A DNA stretch of 64,000 nt from Psococerastis gibbosa (GCA_963971405.1 OZ020487.1:43745039-43809038); one strand, 5' to 3'. Counted from the stretch's first letter, positions 21,540 through 32,950 are shown. The notes: generated by a model from the sequence alone, not told the origin. Numbers and translations: made by a program.

Positions 21540-21860
21540 GAATGCTGCGCATGTCTTGGAGAGATCTTGTCCCCAACGCTGAGGTCCTGAAGCGAATGAA
21601 TACAGAATGAATACTGCTGACAGTTAAGAACCGGAAACTAACATGCTTCGGCTGTGTGATGAGGAACAAAAATATCGCCTTCTGAATGCTATAATCCAAA
21701 GGAAGATAGAAGGACTGAGGGCACAGAAGAAGAACATCCCGGTTGAAAAACCTGAGACAGTGGTTTGGCAAGAGCACGACTTCCCTTTTCAAAGCAGCAG
21801 TCAGTCATGATGATCGCCAATCTTCGTCAGAAGAGGCATGCAAAGAAGAAGGGAGCGCAG
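21540..21860 (+). mobile_element. LINE 3' coding end (fragment)
   Basis: Frames broken by small indels, but the order of pieces matches the 53054 copy: CTGAGGTCCTGAAGCGAATG, AAACTAACATGCTTCGG, GTGGTTTGGCAAGAGC. Protein echoes are an ARISW-like start, KRK and RQWFG. Confidence 0.65.
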
Positions 21861-22017
21861 CTGCGCATAAGCCATGTTTCCCGTAACATAAGGGTTGGGT
21901 GGACCCTGGGTGGTGGAAAAAATTTCCTTTCATGGCGAGTCTCGAACCTCCACCCTCATAGTCGAGTTCTCTACCAACTGGACTATTCCTGACTATGTTA
22001 CTGTAGGTACTAGTAGT

Positions 22018-22252
22018 AGTAGTATGGTTGTACACAGTCCCAGGCCACGGTGTGGGCCCATAGGACAGGGGGCCTCCTGATTATAGTGGATTCCGAACCA
22101 CTTGGGAAACACAGTGAAGTCACACGATTAGTTCGGAGGTGACCAGGACAAGTCCTACCATGTTTCCCTACCGGCACTGTGCACACTACCAAGTTATCTG
22201 CATCTTTGAACCTGCTCTGGTCCGCTCGATTCAACTTGGTAAGGCGGCCGGC
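22018..22252 (-). repeat. Retroposon family D
   Basis: Minus-strand copy closest to 31500-31712 and 1453-1715. Confidence 0.65.
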
Positions 22253-22729
22253 TACTGTAGGTACTAAGTAAATTGATAACTTTGTCTACTTCCAAGCACT
22301 AGCCTCCCGCCACATGCAGTAGATTATCTAATTGCTATACGCGCAAATTGCTTTATTAACTTACTAAATGAGCTCGATGGTCAAGTACAAGGCAAACGAT
22401 AATTTATTTATGAAGTCATGCGTCATGCGCATGTGACTAATATGTTGCAGCATTATATGGTATGTATAACTCAGACATTAAATTAACTTTTTGGTTAAAA
22501 ACCGAAATCATAATAAAAAATATATATATAAAGCTCTCTTCTACAAATAACTGCTTAAAAGAGTAGTGTGGTAATAAACAGTAAGTAATATTCACAATCA
22601 CACTCCACACACAGCCATGCCACTCTCACGCGCTCACACTCACACTTATATTAGAGGCTTGACGACACTCACTCACTAGGTATTGTTCGATGCCTGAATG
22701 TCAATTAGGTAATTCAAGTAGGTATTCTT
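22253..22729. other. No recognisable gene
   Basis: AT-rich; short CA-rich stretch near 22590-22660. Confidence 0.35.
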
Positions 22730-22980
22730 GAATATGTTTATTTATGTAGAAGCACGTATTTCAGTGGGTAGGAGGATATAGAAAAAATAGGATTTTGCGG
22801 GTTTCGAACCCACAATTTACGCCTAACCGGGGCGTCGTATTGGGGGCTTGTAGTCCAACGGTCAAGACGACCACCCGGTTAGGCGTAGATCGAGAGGTTC
22901 GAATCCATTTTTTCCTTTATGCTCTAATTTCGGTTATCATTTTATCAACCAATGTGACTAAGGGTGGATTCTACGGTAAT
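22730..22980. mobile_element. tRNA-derived SINE family B, head-to-head pair
   Basis: Around 22850 two tRNA-like heads face away from each other: a minus-strand one (TTTCGAACCCACAATTTACG) and a plus-strand one with A-box region TAGTCCAACGGTCAAGACG and B box GGTTCGAATCC. Both carry the signature CGGTTAGGCGTAGATC or its complement. Confidence 0.65.
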
Positions 22981-23149
22981 ATGTTCCCTATAACGTTATT
23001 GTTCACTTCTTATTCTTCACTACAACAAATGTCCGATTGATGAAACTGCCCCATCGACTCCCAGCGTGTCCCACAACTTATATCGAGGTCAATCCGTGTT
23101 TTATGGTTGAGTTATGGCGCCATTTTTAACTAATCACTATTTTTTGAAC

Positions 23150-23360
23150 AAATATAATCAAAATTGACCGAGCAGTTTGCCTGGAAATCGATGAACAGAC
23201 AGAACTACAGACAGAGCGACAGACAGACATTTCGTAAAAACCACTTTTTTGGGTTCCTGGAACCTCAACACGTGTAAATCCGTTGAAACCTAGGAATCGA
23301 TAATTTCGACCATCACAAAACTTTCCTTATACTACGTATAAATTGGAAAGCAATAAAACA
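23150..23360 (+). repeat. Fragment of family E
   Basis: Contains AAATTGACCGAGCAGTTTGCC and GACAGACATTTCGTAAAAAC, matching 2920-3010. Confidence 0.6.
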
Positions 23361-23434
23361 ATAGCACTTACTAGCTGGGCTGAGTTGTTTGCAAGCAATT
23401 TCAAACTGAAACTAACTCTTAACTTGGGTTAGTA

Positions 23435-23580
23435 AAAATAATATTCGACGCCCCGTAGATCGTGGGTTGAAATACCGCTAAGTCCAGTTTTTTTTTTTGT
23501 GTATATCCTAAAATTTCGCTTATAACAAGGAGGTTACCTCTTCAACCATAGTATTCGTGCTAGGCCTGCTGGCCCCCTTG
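23435..23580 (+). mobile_element. SINE family B, truncated head
   Basis: GTAGATCGTGGGTTGAAATACC, then the body AAGTCCAGTTTTT and GGAGGTTACCTCTTCAACCA, as in 55240-55345. Confidence 0.6.
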
Positions 23581-24029
23581 CAATTTATATTCGAATGAGA
23601 CCCATTATACTCGGCATAAACATTTAGCTAGCGGTCCATGTACAATTGCGAATTTTCAGGGCCCCCAAGTTCATTGCAATAATTAAATAAGTTACTTAGC
23701 GATGAGTGCTCCAGATGTTTCCTTGACTGTATCAATACACGTTCATGATAAATTACTGTGTAGTACGGAAAAATGGCCATACGTGTGAGAATATTGTAGT
23801 AGGAATGGTTGTCTGGCACACACACACAGCTGTGGCCCACAATAGTCAAGTTGGTAGAGAACTGAACTAGGAAACGGGGGATCAAGGTTTGAAACTCGAG
23901 GAAAGGAAATATTTTCCACTGGTCCTGGGTCCACCCAATTCTAACGGTACTTACACCAGTGAGGTGAAAAAAAAATTGGTGGGGGCCGTACGTTTTATGG
24001 AAAATTTCCTTACGTTTCAGTGTTTCCCC
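23581..24029. other. No confident gene
   Basis: Overlapping short frames on both strands, no domain. Confidence 0.35.
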
Positions 24030-24410
24030 GGAATCGGCCGTACTTATATATGGTATGAAGGGATGAGACTCAAACTATGGATAACAGAATCTGTGTGTAT
24101 TCAGACGAATGATGCGCATATCCTCAAGAGATCGTGTTCCTCATGATCAGGTCCTAAGGCGAATGGATACAGCCGAGTTGCTGCTGACGGTTAAGAAACA
24201 GAAACTAACATACTGATCAAGAACTAATAGTATCGCCTTCTGCATGTATTAATCCAAGGGACGATAGTAGCCCTCAGTGGCTCTCGGCAGGGGAAGAACA
24301 TCCTGTCTTTGGCAAGAGCATGACTTCCCTTTTCAGAGCAGCAAGGTACAAATTGCCATGATAATCGCCAATCTTTGAAAGAAGAGGCATTAAAGTAAGG
24401 AGACCGTATT
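24030..24410 (+). mobile_element. LINE 3' coding end (fragment)
   Basis: Aligns by eye with the copy at 53054-53474 (TGGTATGAAGGGATG, CGAATGGATACAGCCGAGTTG). Frames are broken at several places. Confidence 0.65.
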
Positions 24411-24414
24411 TAAC

Positions 24415-24929
24415 TTATAACTATAACTATAACTTATTAACTTATTTAGGCGCCATCTAATCTATGTTAATATCGTTGGGGAAAACGTAACATCCCAAAC
24501 TGAGAAAAGGTCAATGGAGTGGATCTTCTACCAGAACTTCACATCAATGGTATTGCTCTTAACTGTGAGTTCTCCAGTTCTGTCTATGTCTATAAGAAGA
24601 TACACGTTCTATGGATTCTGCGAAATACGGATAAATACAGTATGCGTCAGAGAATATTATGGTGAGACAGGTTGTCTGACACAGACCGAGCAGTTTCAGC
24701 CTATTTCCGGCGACATCGTTTGTTCTGCCACATTATTCTGCACAGAGGTTATTCACATTGTCATCAGTGTGTTATTAACTTGTACATTTTTCTCTGAGGT
24801 CAACACCTCTGCCGGTTGCCACGCGCTGATCAGTATGGGCCAGCGGTAATAAAGTTGAATTGATCGCGCCTCAGCGAAGTATGGCCAATAGCGGGTAAAC
24901 GTGTGAAGGTGGACATTAGCCAAATTTTT
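24415..24929. other. Stretch with a 111-codon open frame, unassigned
   Basis: The plus-strand frame 24514-24849 starts with a hydrophobic N-terminus and has seven cysteines after it, then a stop just before AATAAAG. No family is recognised and no partner exon found. It could be chance or a small secreted protein. Confidence 0.25.
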
Positions 24930-25090
24930 TATTTTATTTATTTTTAATAAAAGGTTTTTTCCCTACTGCCTACCCGGTCGGCAGGGCGAATATATTTGAT
25001 GAAAAAAACAAAACAACTATACAATTCATGGGTCCCAAGAAATTGCTTCTGTATATAGAGTTATCAAAGAAAAAATTTATTTTAGTTTTA
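24930..25090 (-). mobile_element. LINE 3' UTR with stem-loop (copy 1)
   Basis: Shares CTGCCTACCCGGTCGGCAGG and CATGGGTCCCAAGAAA with 26765-26890. The GC-rich segment can form a short hairpin, as in CR1/L2-like 3' UTRs. Confidence 0.5.
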
Positions 25091-25479
25091 GTTTATTAGT
25101 TTATTTATTGTATTTAGTTTATTCTTATGTTTTCATTATTTTATAAGTTTTAGAATAATAAATTATTTTATATTTTAATTTTTTTTAAAATAAATCCCAT
25201 ACCAATGAATGTAAACTTACTTGAGTGAATAATTTGGAGAAGAATTTTTTTTACGCTCTTTGGGCTTACGCGGTACGCCTAGTACTACGCGCTAGGCAGC
25301 GAGTTGCATAGATACTTTCTGCAACTGTTTCTCAACATAGATTAAGTGCTCTTCGTGCATTGTTGTATATGCTAAGAAGATGTAATGATTTAGTGGTACC
25401 AACGTGACAAAATTTGGTAAAAATACCTACCCACTGAAATACGTGCTTCTACATAAATAAACATAAAAATGTTCACAAA
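25091..25479. other. No confident gene
   Basis: 25425-25470 is an inverted match to 22720-22770 (ACCCACTGAAATACGTGC), so at least part is repeat. Confidence 0.35.
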
Positions 25480-26100
25480 AATCTTACCTCGGGACCATTT
25501 TATTTTATTTTAGGCTAACTCAATTTGGGGGGTTTTTATTCTCAAAAAACTCAAAAAAAAACGTATAAAAAAATTATTTCTCAAAAACGGCTCAAACGAT
25601 TTCTTTTAAATTCACACATATGGTAGTCATTATTAATGTTGACAAAATGCGGGGGGTCACTTGGCCCTTGATAGTTTGCTTCTGGGGGTAAAAAAATAAA
25701 AATAACTAAATTTTAATGAAAAATGACTAAAAAGTAATTTTTCTGCGGAACTTTTCTATCGATGATTTCTACGTTCAGGCGTGTTTTAGGTGTTAAATTC
25801 AGTAACGAAACTGGACAGGTTGCTTACCCAAAAAACTATTTGGTTTTGCACAAAAAATTATTTTTTGAAAAAATGATAGAAAATTCACTCTCAAATGCAT
25901 TGCTGTGTGATAATGTGTTGGTCTGACCTATCTATAATTTACCTCACCTTCAGTGACGTCAGTGGACAACCCCCCTTTTGAACCCCCCATTTAACCTGAG
26001 GACAATAATTTACCTAACTAACTCATATTATCTATCTCGGTACCTATACTAATAGACAAATATGAAATAGGAAAGCATGTACGGGGCTCTTATACTGTAT
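25480..26100 (-). repeat. Family E, inverted copy
   Basis: Reverse-orientation counterpart of 2440-3040: CGGCTCAAACGATTTCTTTT, TTGATAGTTTGCTTC and AACATGC-containing end near 26080. Confidence 0.6.
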
Positions 26101-26764
26101 ATGAAACCCAAAAATTCGACAGCATTTCACGGCCGGAACTCCGTGAAGAATTAGTAGAATCCGGGATGATTTGATCTTGTTACCCACACGTTTTCACCAT
26201 AGTATTAGAAGTCTGACTTAAATTAAAAATATAAATAAAACTGACAGATTTAGGTGTGATACTATGGGGCGGGGGGATTTCTACGGACAGCAGCAGCATC
26301 ATCTTAAAAACAATTTCAAGGCTAAGAGTCAAGGCCAATACAACTTGTGCAAATGAGAGAGATTCTAGTGAAGACGGACAAAGGTAACGGTTCTCACCTC
26401 AACAATTAGAGGAATTCTTACAACTGAATAATAGGACAACCAATTGTGCTTATCTCGCTCGTACACCACTGGCGGTCGGTCACTACGGTAAGGTTTCACC
26501 GTCGCATCCTAACTAATTTGGACCGCCTTTCCTCAACTAATCCTTCAACAACGTCTCAAGGGTAATGGGTTGAAAACCGGATTTGCCACCTGCAGATGCG
26601 GTCAAGACACAACGTGACAATCTGCGTTTTGAACAAAATCCAATTTCAAAGGGTATATATTACTATTATATACTAGTAATACTGATAGAATATTATTCCA
26701 ATTATTGTACAGCACGTAATTCGATTTGAGGAGCAAACATTCAAAACGGCACTAATCCATTTTC
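26101..26764. other. No confident gene
   Basis: A family G scrap at 26115-26170 (TAGTAGAATCCGGGATGA). A plus-strand frame ending near 26386 before GTAACG is not convincing as an exon. Confidence 0.3.
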
Positions 26765-27060
26765 ATAAATTTTTTTTTTCCCCTGCCGCCTACCCGGTCG
26801 GCAGGGTGCATATATTTGAAAAAAAAAAACAACAATTGTACACTTCAATTGGACCTCATGGGTCCCAAGAAAATGCTTTTATGTTATCAAAAAAGAAAAA
26901 AAAGAAGAAACCATCGTACTGCTACATTTTAGAAGAGAAAAATTTTTTAAAGTCTTTTTTACATTCCGAAACTTTCTTGTGCGTGAGATTTTTTGGAATA
27001 CTGTTGAATTGTTCAGGAAACACGAAAAACATAATTATTTCGGCAACAAGAATATAAGAT
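26765..27060 (-). mobile_element. CR1-like LINE, C-terminus and 3' UTR
   Basis: Minus strand encodes EQFNSIPKNLTHKKVSECKK then DFKKFFSSKM and stop, followed by the 3' UTR with the GC-rich stem shared with 24930. Confidence 0.65.
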
Positions 27061-27284
27061 TTTAACCCTTCAGAAGACTGGGTTAAATTTTTTTTGTTTT
27101 TGTTTTGATTTGCAATCCTGATTCAACTCATCTTCAAGATGGAAAATCGATGATAAAATCAATTTTTAATTTTCATGGATTTGTGACGTTTTGAAAGTTT
27201 GCTCCTCATTTGTAATGGTAAACATTGGTATTATGTATTGTATTGGTGAATATACTGTCCAGGGAATACTAGGCGAAGAACAGA

Positions 27285-27409
27285 GAGATAGATAGATAGA
27301 TATATATAGATAGTTTGCAGATATAAAGTATACAGATAGATAGGTATACAGATATATAGATATGCGGATAGATAGATAGATAGACAGATATGCAGATTGA
27401 TAGATATAC

Positions 27410-27459
<50 letters not shown>

Positions 27460-27465
27460 CAACAA
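27285..27465. repeat. (GATA)n/(GA)n microsatellite
   Basis: Interrupted GATA units, grading into about 14 GA units near 27427-27455. The hydrophobic Ser/Leu/Tyr frames on the minus strand are products of the repeat. Confidence 0.95.
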
Positions 27466-27689
27466 ATTCGGGGGCACATAGAAAATATACCTTCACCTTT
27501 GAAAAATGATGGAAAAAATAGGAAAGGTAAAAAGGTGGTTAATTGATAGTAATTACTTAGGGTAAAATCCTAGGAAAACTTTTAGTATTAGCTTATTTCA
27601 TGACGCCCCCCCCCCCCCGAAAAGTGGAAGCTTCCGTGTGGATGTGCTTATGTCATATTTCGAATAATTTGTTTTGCTATAATATACTC

Positions 27690-27870
27690 CTCTAGATGGT
27701 AGAGGGCGGCCGAAAAAGGTATTCATGGATCAACTGAAGGAGGACACAAGAGCTCGAACGTAAGCTGAAGAGTAAGGCGAGAGAGCTGGAGGATGGTATG
27801 CAGGGAGTTGCTGCTAACCAATCGTTGAAATTGTGACCTGAGAAGAAGATGGTGGAGGAACTAGCTAGGG
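27690..27870 (+). mobile_element. LINE C-terminal fragment
   Basis: Encodes GGRKRYSWINQLKED then RELEDGMQGVAANQS, a LINE ORF2 end. Confidence 0.6.
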
Positions 27871-27899
27871 AAGGTTTTAGGACATGGTTGGTATGGTTT

Positions 27900-28050
27900 C
27901 CGAATTAATTTATAGCCGTTGACAGACTGGTTCACTCGCCAATGTCAACCCACACCGAAAAGGGCCAATGGGCAAGCTCAGACGTGTTTAGCATTGACAT
28001 GGGAGCCGGCGTTAGCTCGAGTTAACCAAGTATGGGAACGATCGAACGAG
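27900..28050 (-). repeat. Interspersed repeat family C, diverged
   Basis: Minus-strand match to the core (CAATGTCAACCCACACCG). Confidence 0.5.
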
Positions 28051-28299
28051 TCCACAGGACATAAATCGTACAGCTATAAAAATGTCACATATCAGAGAAA
28101 TGTTTTTCTATATGTATGTATATTCTGATGTACAGTATTGTTGGTATTAGTGACATTGAACAGTGAATAATATTTATGAACAGAATGGTACCAAGCGAAC
28201 TCAGTTGATTTATTAGCACATAGTGCTACTTATAAATACAATAACAACAACCAATGGCCACTAACACCAATTGAAATGACAACAGTTTGGGAACTCCTT

Positions 28300-28610
28300 C
28301 GACCTGACCAGGTTTGTTTACATTTTAACCCCAAGAAGTTTATAGTAGCACTGGCAAAAAAATTGAAGAGCGAAAGAATGCGGCACCAAAGGCAATAGTC
28401 AATCAGTGATCTGAAGTTGGAGATTCTGAATAAGCGCGCGGCGCTTCTGAGATTCAACAACAACAACAACAACAACAATAAGTTTTAATACTAAAATTCA
28501 GAATTGGTTTGTTTACATTTTAACCCCAAGAATAAGTTTTAAAACTACAATTCAGAATTGGTTTGTTTACATTTTAACCCCAAAAATAAGTTAATACTAA
28601 ACGGCATAGG
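28300..28610. repeat. Three copies of a MITE end motif, with (AAC)n
   Basis: GTTTGTTTACATTTTAACCC occurs at about 28312, 28507 and 28560. The same motif ends MITE-like palindromes near 32290 and 37145. An (AAC)n run lies at 28455-28478. Confidence 0.6.
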
Positions 28611-29010
28611 GGACCCGCAATTGGCTTCCTCAAGCCAAATAATAAAACACCTTGTTCTTCTCTCACAGGCTGTGAGTAAGTCACAGCCAAATTCCAATCG
28701 ACATTGAAAAAGACCCGAAATTATTTGTTTATGTAATAACGTCTGAAGTTTGCTCACCGATAAGACAATAGGCCAATGATAAGCTTTCGATGGAGACCAC
28801 ATCGTAACACTTACAACTATCATACAAGGGAAAAATAATATCAAAATAGCGGTAGATAGCCTAGTCTATTTAACCTAACCACGTTGTATGCCTCTATTTT
28901 CTTATTTAGTATACATTAAATAAACACAAATCACGGGTATCACACATATTTACTCAATAACCTCACACAAGTGCTAATTAGCCCAGCCCTACGTCAATTA
29001 TATCTCTTAC
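28611..29010. other. No confident gene
   Basis: Putative intron if the exons at 29011 and 18747 belong together; nothing else recognised. Confidence 0.3.
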
Positions 29011-29060
29011 CTTCAGTGGAATTGTAAACTGCTTTGAACGGTACACCTTGGTCACCTGTT
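29011..29060 (-). CDS. Possible coding exon upstream of the 18619 exon
   Basis: A consensus donor (GAAG then GTAAGA) on the minus strand ends an open frame reading TGDQGVPFKAVYNSTE, with a possible N-glycosylation site. The frame stays open back to about 29112. The acceptor is uncertain; TTAG at 29061-29062 is one option. The donor is phase 1, matching the phase-1 start of the exon at 18747. If joined, the gene has an intron above 10 kb filled with LINEs and SINEs. Confidence 0.3.
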
Positions 29061-29763
29061 CTAAGGTCAGACAGACTCAAAGACACGTGGACAAATTGTA
29101 GGTGGAAATATAGTAATTATAGGCTACAAAAACTGAACAAATATCATACACAACAATGTACAAATTGTAATGTTTACACTTAGTCACAATAATATTTTTG
29201 AAGGTTTGACGAAAATCTAAAAATAAAATGACGAGTAATAATTTATTTTTATAACTTTATATACTTAGCAATATAATTAGAGTATAGAATATTACTTAAC
29301 CTTTTAAATAAGGTAGAATTCTTTTATAGTTTCAAATGATGTAAGTCTGCCACATAAAAAGAAACCAAAACACAGAATTCCGACTTTGAGCAGCAGCGCA
29401 ACAACACCTCCCCTCGAGAGTCACACGGCAACTGAGAAAAAATTATTCGATGCTTGGTGAATCGACACAGCGAGTCTCGAATAGGCTATATCACAATATA
29501 GTTTGAAGTTTGTGATAGTTGTCATTTTGTTAATTTAGTTCATTTAAACATTCTTTTAAATAAAATTGCATGCTAGACACTGTTGAAGTCTCAAATCTTA
29601 CATAATGACACAAACTCTGTTTGATTTTTTGATATTTCTGTAACTTTGCCTGCAATTTTAAGGTTAGGCAGCACTATTTTGTACACTACAATGGTTCTTT
29701 AAACAAAATATCTAATGAAGTTATTATATTGGGTTTTAGTGGCCAAAATTGACGCTTCACTAA
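29061..29763. other. No gene; promoter-like patch
   Basis: GC-richer at 29380-29470. On the minus strand CTCAGTTGCC resembles an arthropod initiator, which could serve a gene running leftwards. Weak. Confidence 0.25.
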
Positions 29764-29949
29764 GGCGTGTTTTCCACTGGTCAATATTCCGTCATTTGTG
29801 ATTTAAAAAAAAAGTTGAGATTTTTGTTTTTATGAGACTAAGTTATTATGTAATTAACTTATCTACGTAATAGTCTCATTTAAACAAAAATCTCAACTTT
29901 TTTACACAAAGGACGGAATATTGACCAGTGGATGAGTGGAATACACGCC
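29764..29949. mobile_element. Foldback MITE, TAA-flanked
   Basis: Ends GGCGTGTTTTCCACTGG and inverted counterpart; arms share TCAATATTCCGTC and TTGAGATTTTTGTTT. Same end type as 33997. Confidence 0.75.
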
Positions 29950-30129
29950 CAATAACATTCTCAGCGTGTTTCCAACATGGCTAAAAAAAAGTCTCGGTGC
30001 ATTGGTGGATTTCTACTTTGTGATCAAAGGCGGGTAATTTTGGTTAAATAAATTATAAATTCCTCGTGCCACACCCACAGTTATTTATGAGGAATCTTAT
30101 GAAATTAAGAAAAATGTAAGCTTTCATAG

Positions 30130-30944
30130 TCTGCCTGTCTTTTCCTGCTGTAACCATATCATTGGTCATGGCTTCATGGACATGGCAAAATCAAACCACA
30201 TGAGAATTTTTCTCTGAATAATCCAAATTATGGCTACATTCAGAAGCCCGTATTCTCTAACATGATGCTTTACAGGGGCTATGTAATCCTGTCCCACTGC
30301 AGCAATGGAGATAGTACTGGACTTCCCACCCCTCCATGTTGCAGTGGAAACTTCTGCAGAAATGGCATTACTAGGAGTGGAAGGGCAATTAAGAGAGACT
30401 CAGCCTCTCTGACTACGTCTGACCACTGCCTGGATATGCCAAGCGATAGAATCCATCCAAAATACTGTTTTAGGAGGGAATTCGAAACTATATTAGGGAC
30501 AATGAAAGAATGCTGCGAATCAGCAGGAATTCTCAATAGTCACACAATCAAGTGGTATACTGATGGCTCTAGGCTAGGAAGTACCAAACCAAGAACAGGC
30601 CTTGGCGTCTTTGGTCCTGGGGTTAAATATCTGGAGTCTCTTAGGGAGACAACTATAGTCTTGCAGATTCTGCAATGAAGGTGCGGAGGACCTGCGATGC
30701 GATGCGATGCAATCGCACGAAGAAGAGCAGCATGCTCGGAAAGCTTGCAGTTACATGTAAAAGACCTACCACTTCTGAATCCCCTCAAGATCCTGGCTCT
30801 CGTGAGGGAGATAGGCCTCGAGAAAGTGATGTAGAAGTGATGTAGATACTTTGTTGTAGGGGGCACAATAGGCCAATAGGCTTAAGTGCACACAGGTAAC
30901 ACCTGTACCCCAACTTATATATAAAAAAAAAAAAAAAAAAAAAA
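30130..30944 (+). mobile_element. Jockey/I-type LINE, truncated, with target duplication
   Basis: GCTTTCATAG stands on both sides (30120-30129 and 30945-30954) and a poly-A run ends the element. The coding remnant has the RNase H signature IKWYTDGSRLG, then ends VKDLPLLNPLKILALVRE. Comparison with 37607-38146 shows an internal deletion that removed the Cys-rich region. The boundary of the 5' part (30130-30260) is less certain. Confidence 0.8.
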
Positions 30945-30954
30945 GCTTTCATAG

Positions 30955-31289
30955 GCTAGTAAATTTTCATTATGGCAAAACTATTTTAAAAAAAGTTTAT
31001 TAGTATTTAGCAAAATGCCAATCTTCAGCATTATACAGATTACAGCAACTCATTGTTTTGCTTTGTATAGGCTAATAATAATGGTATAGCCAAGTATCAA
31101 GTTTAAAATAAATTGAAAAGTTTGCAATGATGTACGTGAGGAGGCTAAAAAGAAATGTTTAAATTTCATATTTTAAAATCGGTTGTAAAATTTTATTAGG
31201 CCTATTTGCACCATAATTACCAATGAATGTGTACGGTATGCCTACGGACGGCCATTTGGGGAAATTCAAGAAATTAGGTAATTATTGTA
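30955..31289. other. No recognisable feature
   Basis: AT-rich, nothing supported. Confidence 0.4.
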
Positions 31290-31417
31290 ACTGATGCAAA
31301 GGCTTTCACGGCCGGAGTCAAATGAAGAACCAGTAGAATCCGGGCTGATGGGCCGTGGTCAAATTGAATTCAATTCGACCAAGGCCCATCAGCCCGGATT
31401 CTACTGGTTCTTCATTA
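31290..31417. repeat. Family G with near-perfect hairpin
   Basis: Arms 31321-31366 and 31371-31416 are complementary over 46 nt with about two mismatches (start AATGAAGAACCAGTAGAATC). A flank reads GGCTTTCACGGCCGGAGTC, as at 21270. Confidence 0.85.
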
Positions 31418-31499
31418 GGTAGTAGTAGTAGTGTTCGTCGGGTTAATAACGACTTAGGCCTCAAATTTGGGCCCATAGAGCGACCCCGACTTGACTGTC

Positions 31500-31712
31500 C
31501 TATGCCCCAGCCCATAGGACAGTGGACCTCCTGATTATAGTGGATTCCGAACCACTTGGGAAACACAGTGAAGTCACACGATTAGTTCGGAGGTGACCAG
31601 GACAAGTCCTACCATGTTTCCCTACCGGCATTGTGCACACAACCAAGTCATCTGCAGCTTTGAACCTGCTCTGGTCCGCTGGATTCAACTTGGTTTGGCG
31701 GCCGTCTTCATT
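31500..31712 (-). repeat. Retroposon family D
   Basis: Minus-strand copy, closest to 22018-22252. Confidence 0.65.
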
Positions 31713-31774
31713 AGGTAATTAAGTCACCAAATTTATTTTCAGATTAACCAATCGAGCCTTATAGTCAGGGATCA

Positions 31775-32205
31775 CAAAATGTTAAGAAGTTAATTAAGCT
31801 TAGGGTAGGTAGAATTTTGAAATATAATAAGAATATTAATTAATGTGTCTAGAGGACTAAGATAGAAAAAATTGAATTCTCATCAAAAATATAGCCGAGG
31901 ATTAATTTATCAATTTGAATTTCCCGCGCATTTTGCACTCATTTCTTTAAAACAATTGAATAAACCCCGGTATTATGTTAATCCCAAAACAAAATGTTCA
32001 TAAGTTAATTAAGCTTAGGGTAGGTAGAATTTAGAAATATAAGAAGAATTTTAATTAATGTGTCTAGAGGACTAGAGCTTAGGGAGAAAAAAATTGAAAA
32101 CTCTAGCCGAGGATTAATTTATCAATTTGAATTTATCCCACGCATTTTGCACTCATTTGTTAAAAACAATTGAATAAGCCCCGGTATTATTTTAATCCCA
32201 AATCG
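31775..32205. repeat. Tandem duplication, about 212-bp unit
   Basis: Two copies (about 31775-31988 and 31990-32205), each with GTTAATTAAGCTTAGGGTAG, GTGTCTAGAGGACTA, GCCGAGGATTAATTTATC and CCCCGGTATTAT, at roughly 85-90% identity. Confidence 0.85.
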
Positions 32206-32214
32206 CCATAGTAG

Positions 32215-32365
32215 GGCTGCTGAGATTAAAAAAAAAAAATGTAAACTAGGCTAGAAAATTTTGAATGGAAAGTGCTAGGTACGGTATTCAAATTTTTTTT
32301 GTTTACATTTTTAACCCTAAGAATAAGTAAATACTAATATACTATATTAATACAAAACGGTATAT
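32215..32365. mobile_element. Degenerate MITE
   Basis: Shares GTTTACATTTTTAACCC and ACAAAACGGTATA with the palindrome at 37064-37200. Confidence 0.4.
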
Positions 32366-32772
32366 AGTAGGCCTCAAGACCGTGCCCAGGTTTTGATTTC
32401 AGGGGGGGGAGGGTTGCCTTTTTTTTAACGTAATTTATTAATAAATTAATGGATGAATTCTTCAAACGATACAGGCATACATAAAAAACATTATTTCGGG
32501 GGGGGGGGGCATGGCCAAGGTAGGCCCACAGGAAAACTCTGCCCTTACAATTATATAGGTACGACTGATCCAGTGGCGGTTCCAGTGATTTTTTGGCACT
32601 ATGCTGAAGAAATTTGCCGGCCCTTGCAAATAATGACTTATGTGCGACCTTACCCCTAAAATTTAATGAGTCCAACAGATGGGATACAAAATTGTATAAT
32701 CCTCCAAAGGGGCATGTTGCTTAATTTTTGCCTGTAAGCCCCTGATTTATGTAAGAAACATAACATTTTGAG
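32366..32772. other. MITE debris with G runs
   Basis: CCGTGCCCAGG near 32382 and a G10 run near 32500 suggest remnants of the 33743 family. No gene. Confidence 0.35.
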
Positions 32773-32950
32773 CAGGGACGGATCGTTGGGGGGCGGTCCC
32801 CCCCCCCCCCCCGAGAAAAATAGCTTTATACTAGATAGAATGGACTTTTGAAGGAAATGAAGAGAAATTGTTACTCAAGTAAGGGAAACGCGATATTTTT
32901 CAGGTCACCGCCCCCCCCCCCCCCGAAAACCTTTTCTGAAACCGTCCCTG
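32773..32950. mobile_element. hAT-type MITE with C tracts, perfect duplication
   Basis: Ends CAGGGACGGATC and CCGTCCCTG, flanked on both sides by ATTTTGAG. Two internal C runs of 14 or more bases. Confidence 0.92.

Noticed and set aside
23354-23400. Small minus-strand exon encoding FEIACKQLSPA between the 29011 and 18747 exons
   Set aside because: Inserting it would create an in-frame stop at the join, so it is not part of that gene; there is no other support.
27166-27496. Three overlapping minus-strand frames of 75-103 codons rich in Ser, Leu, Tyr and Ile
   Set aside because: They are translations of the (GATA)n/(GA)n microsatellite.
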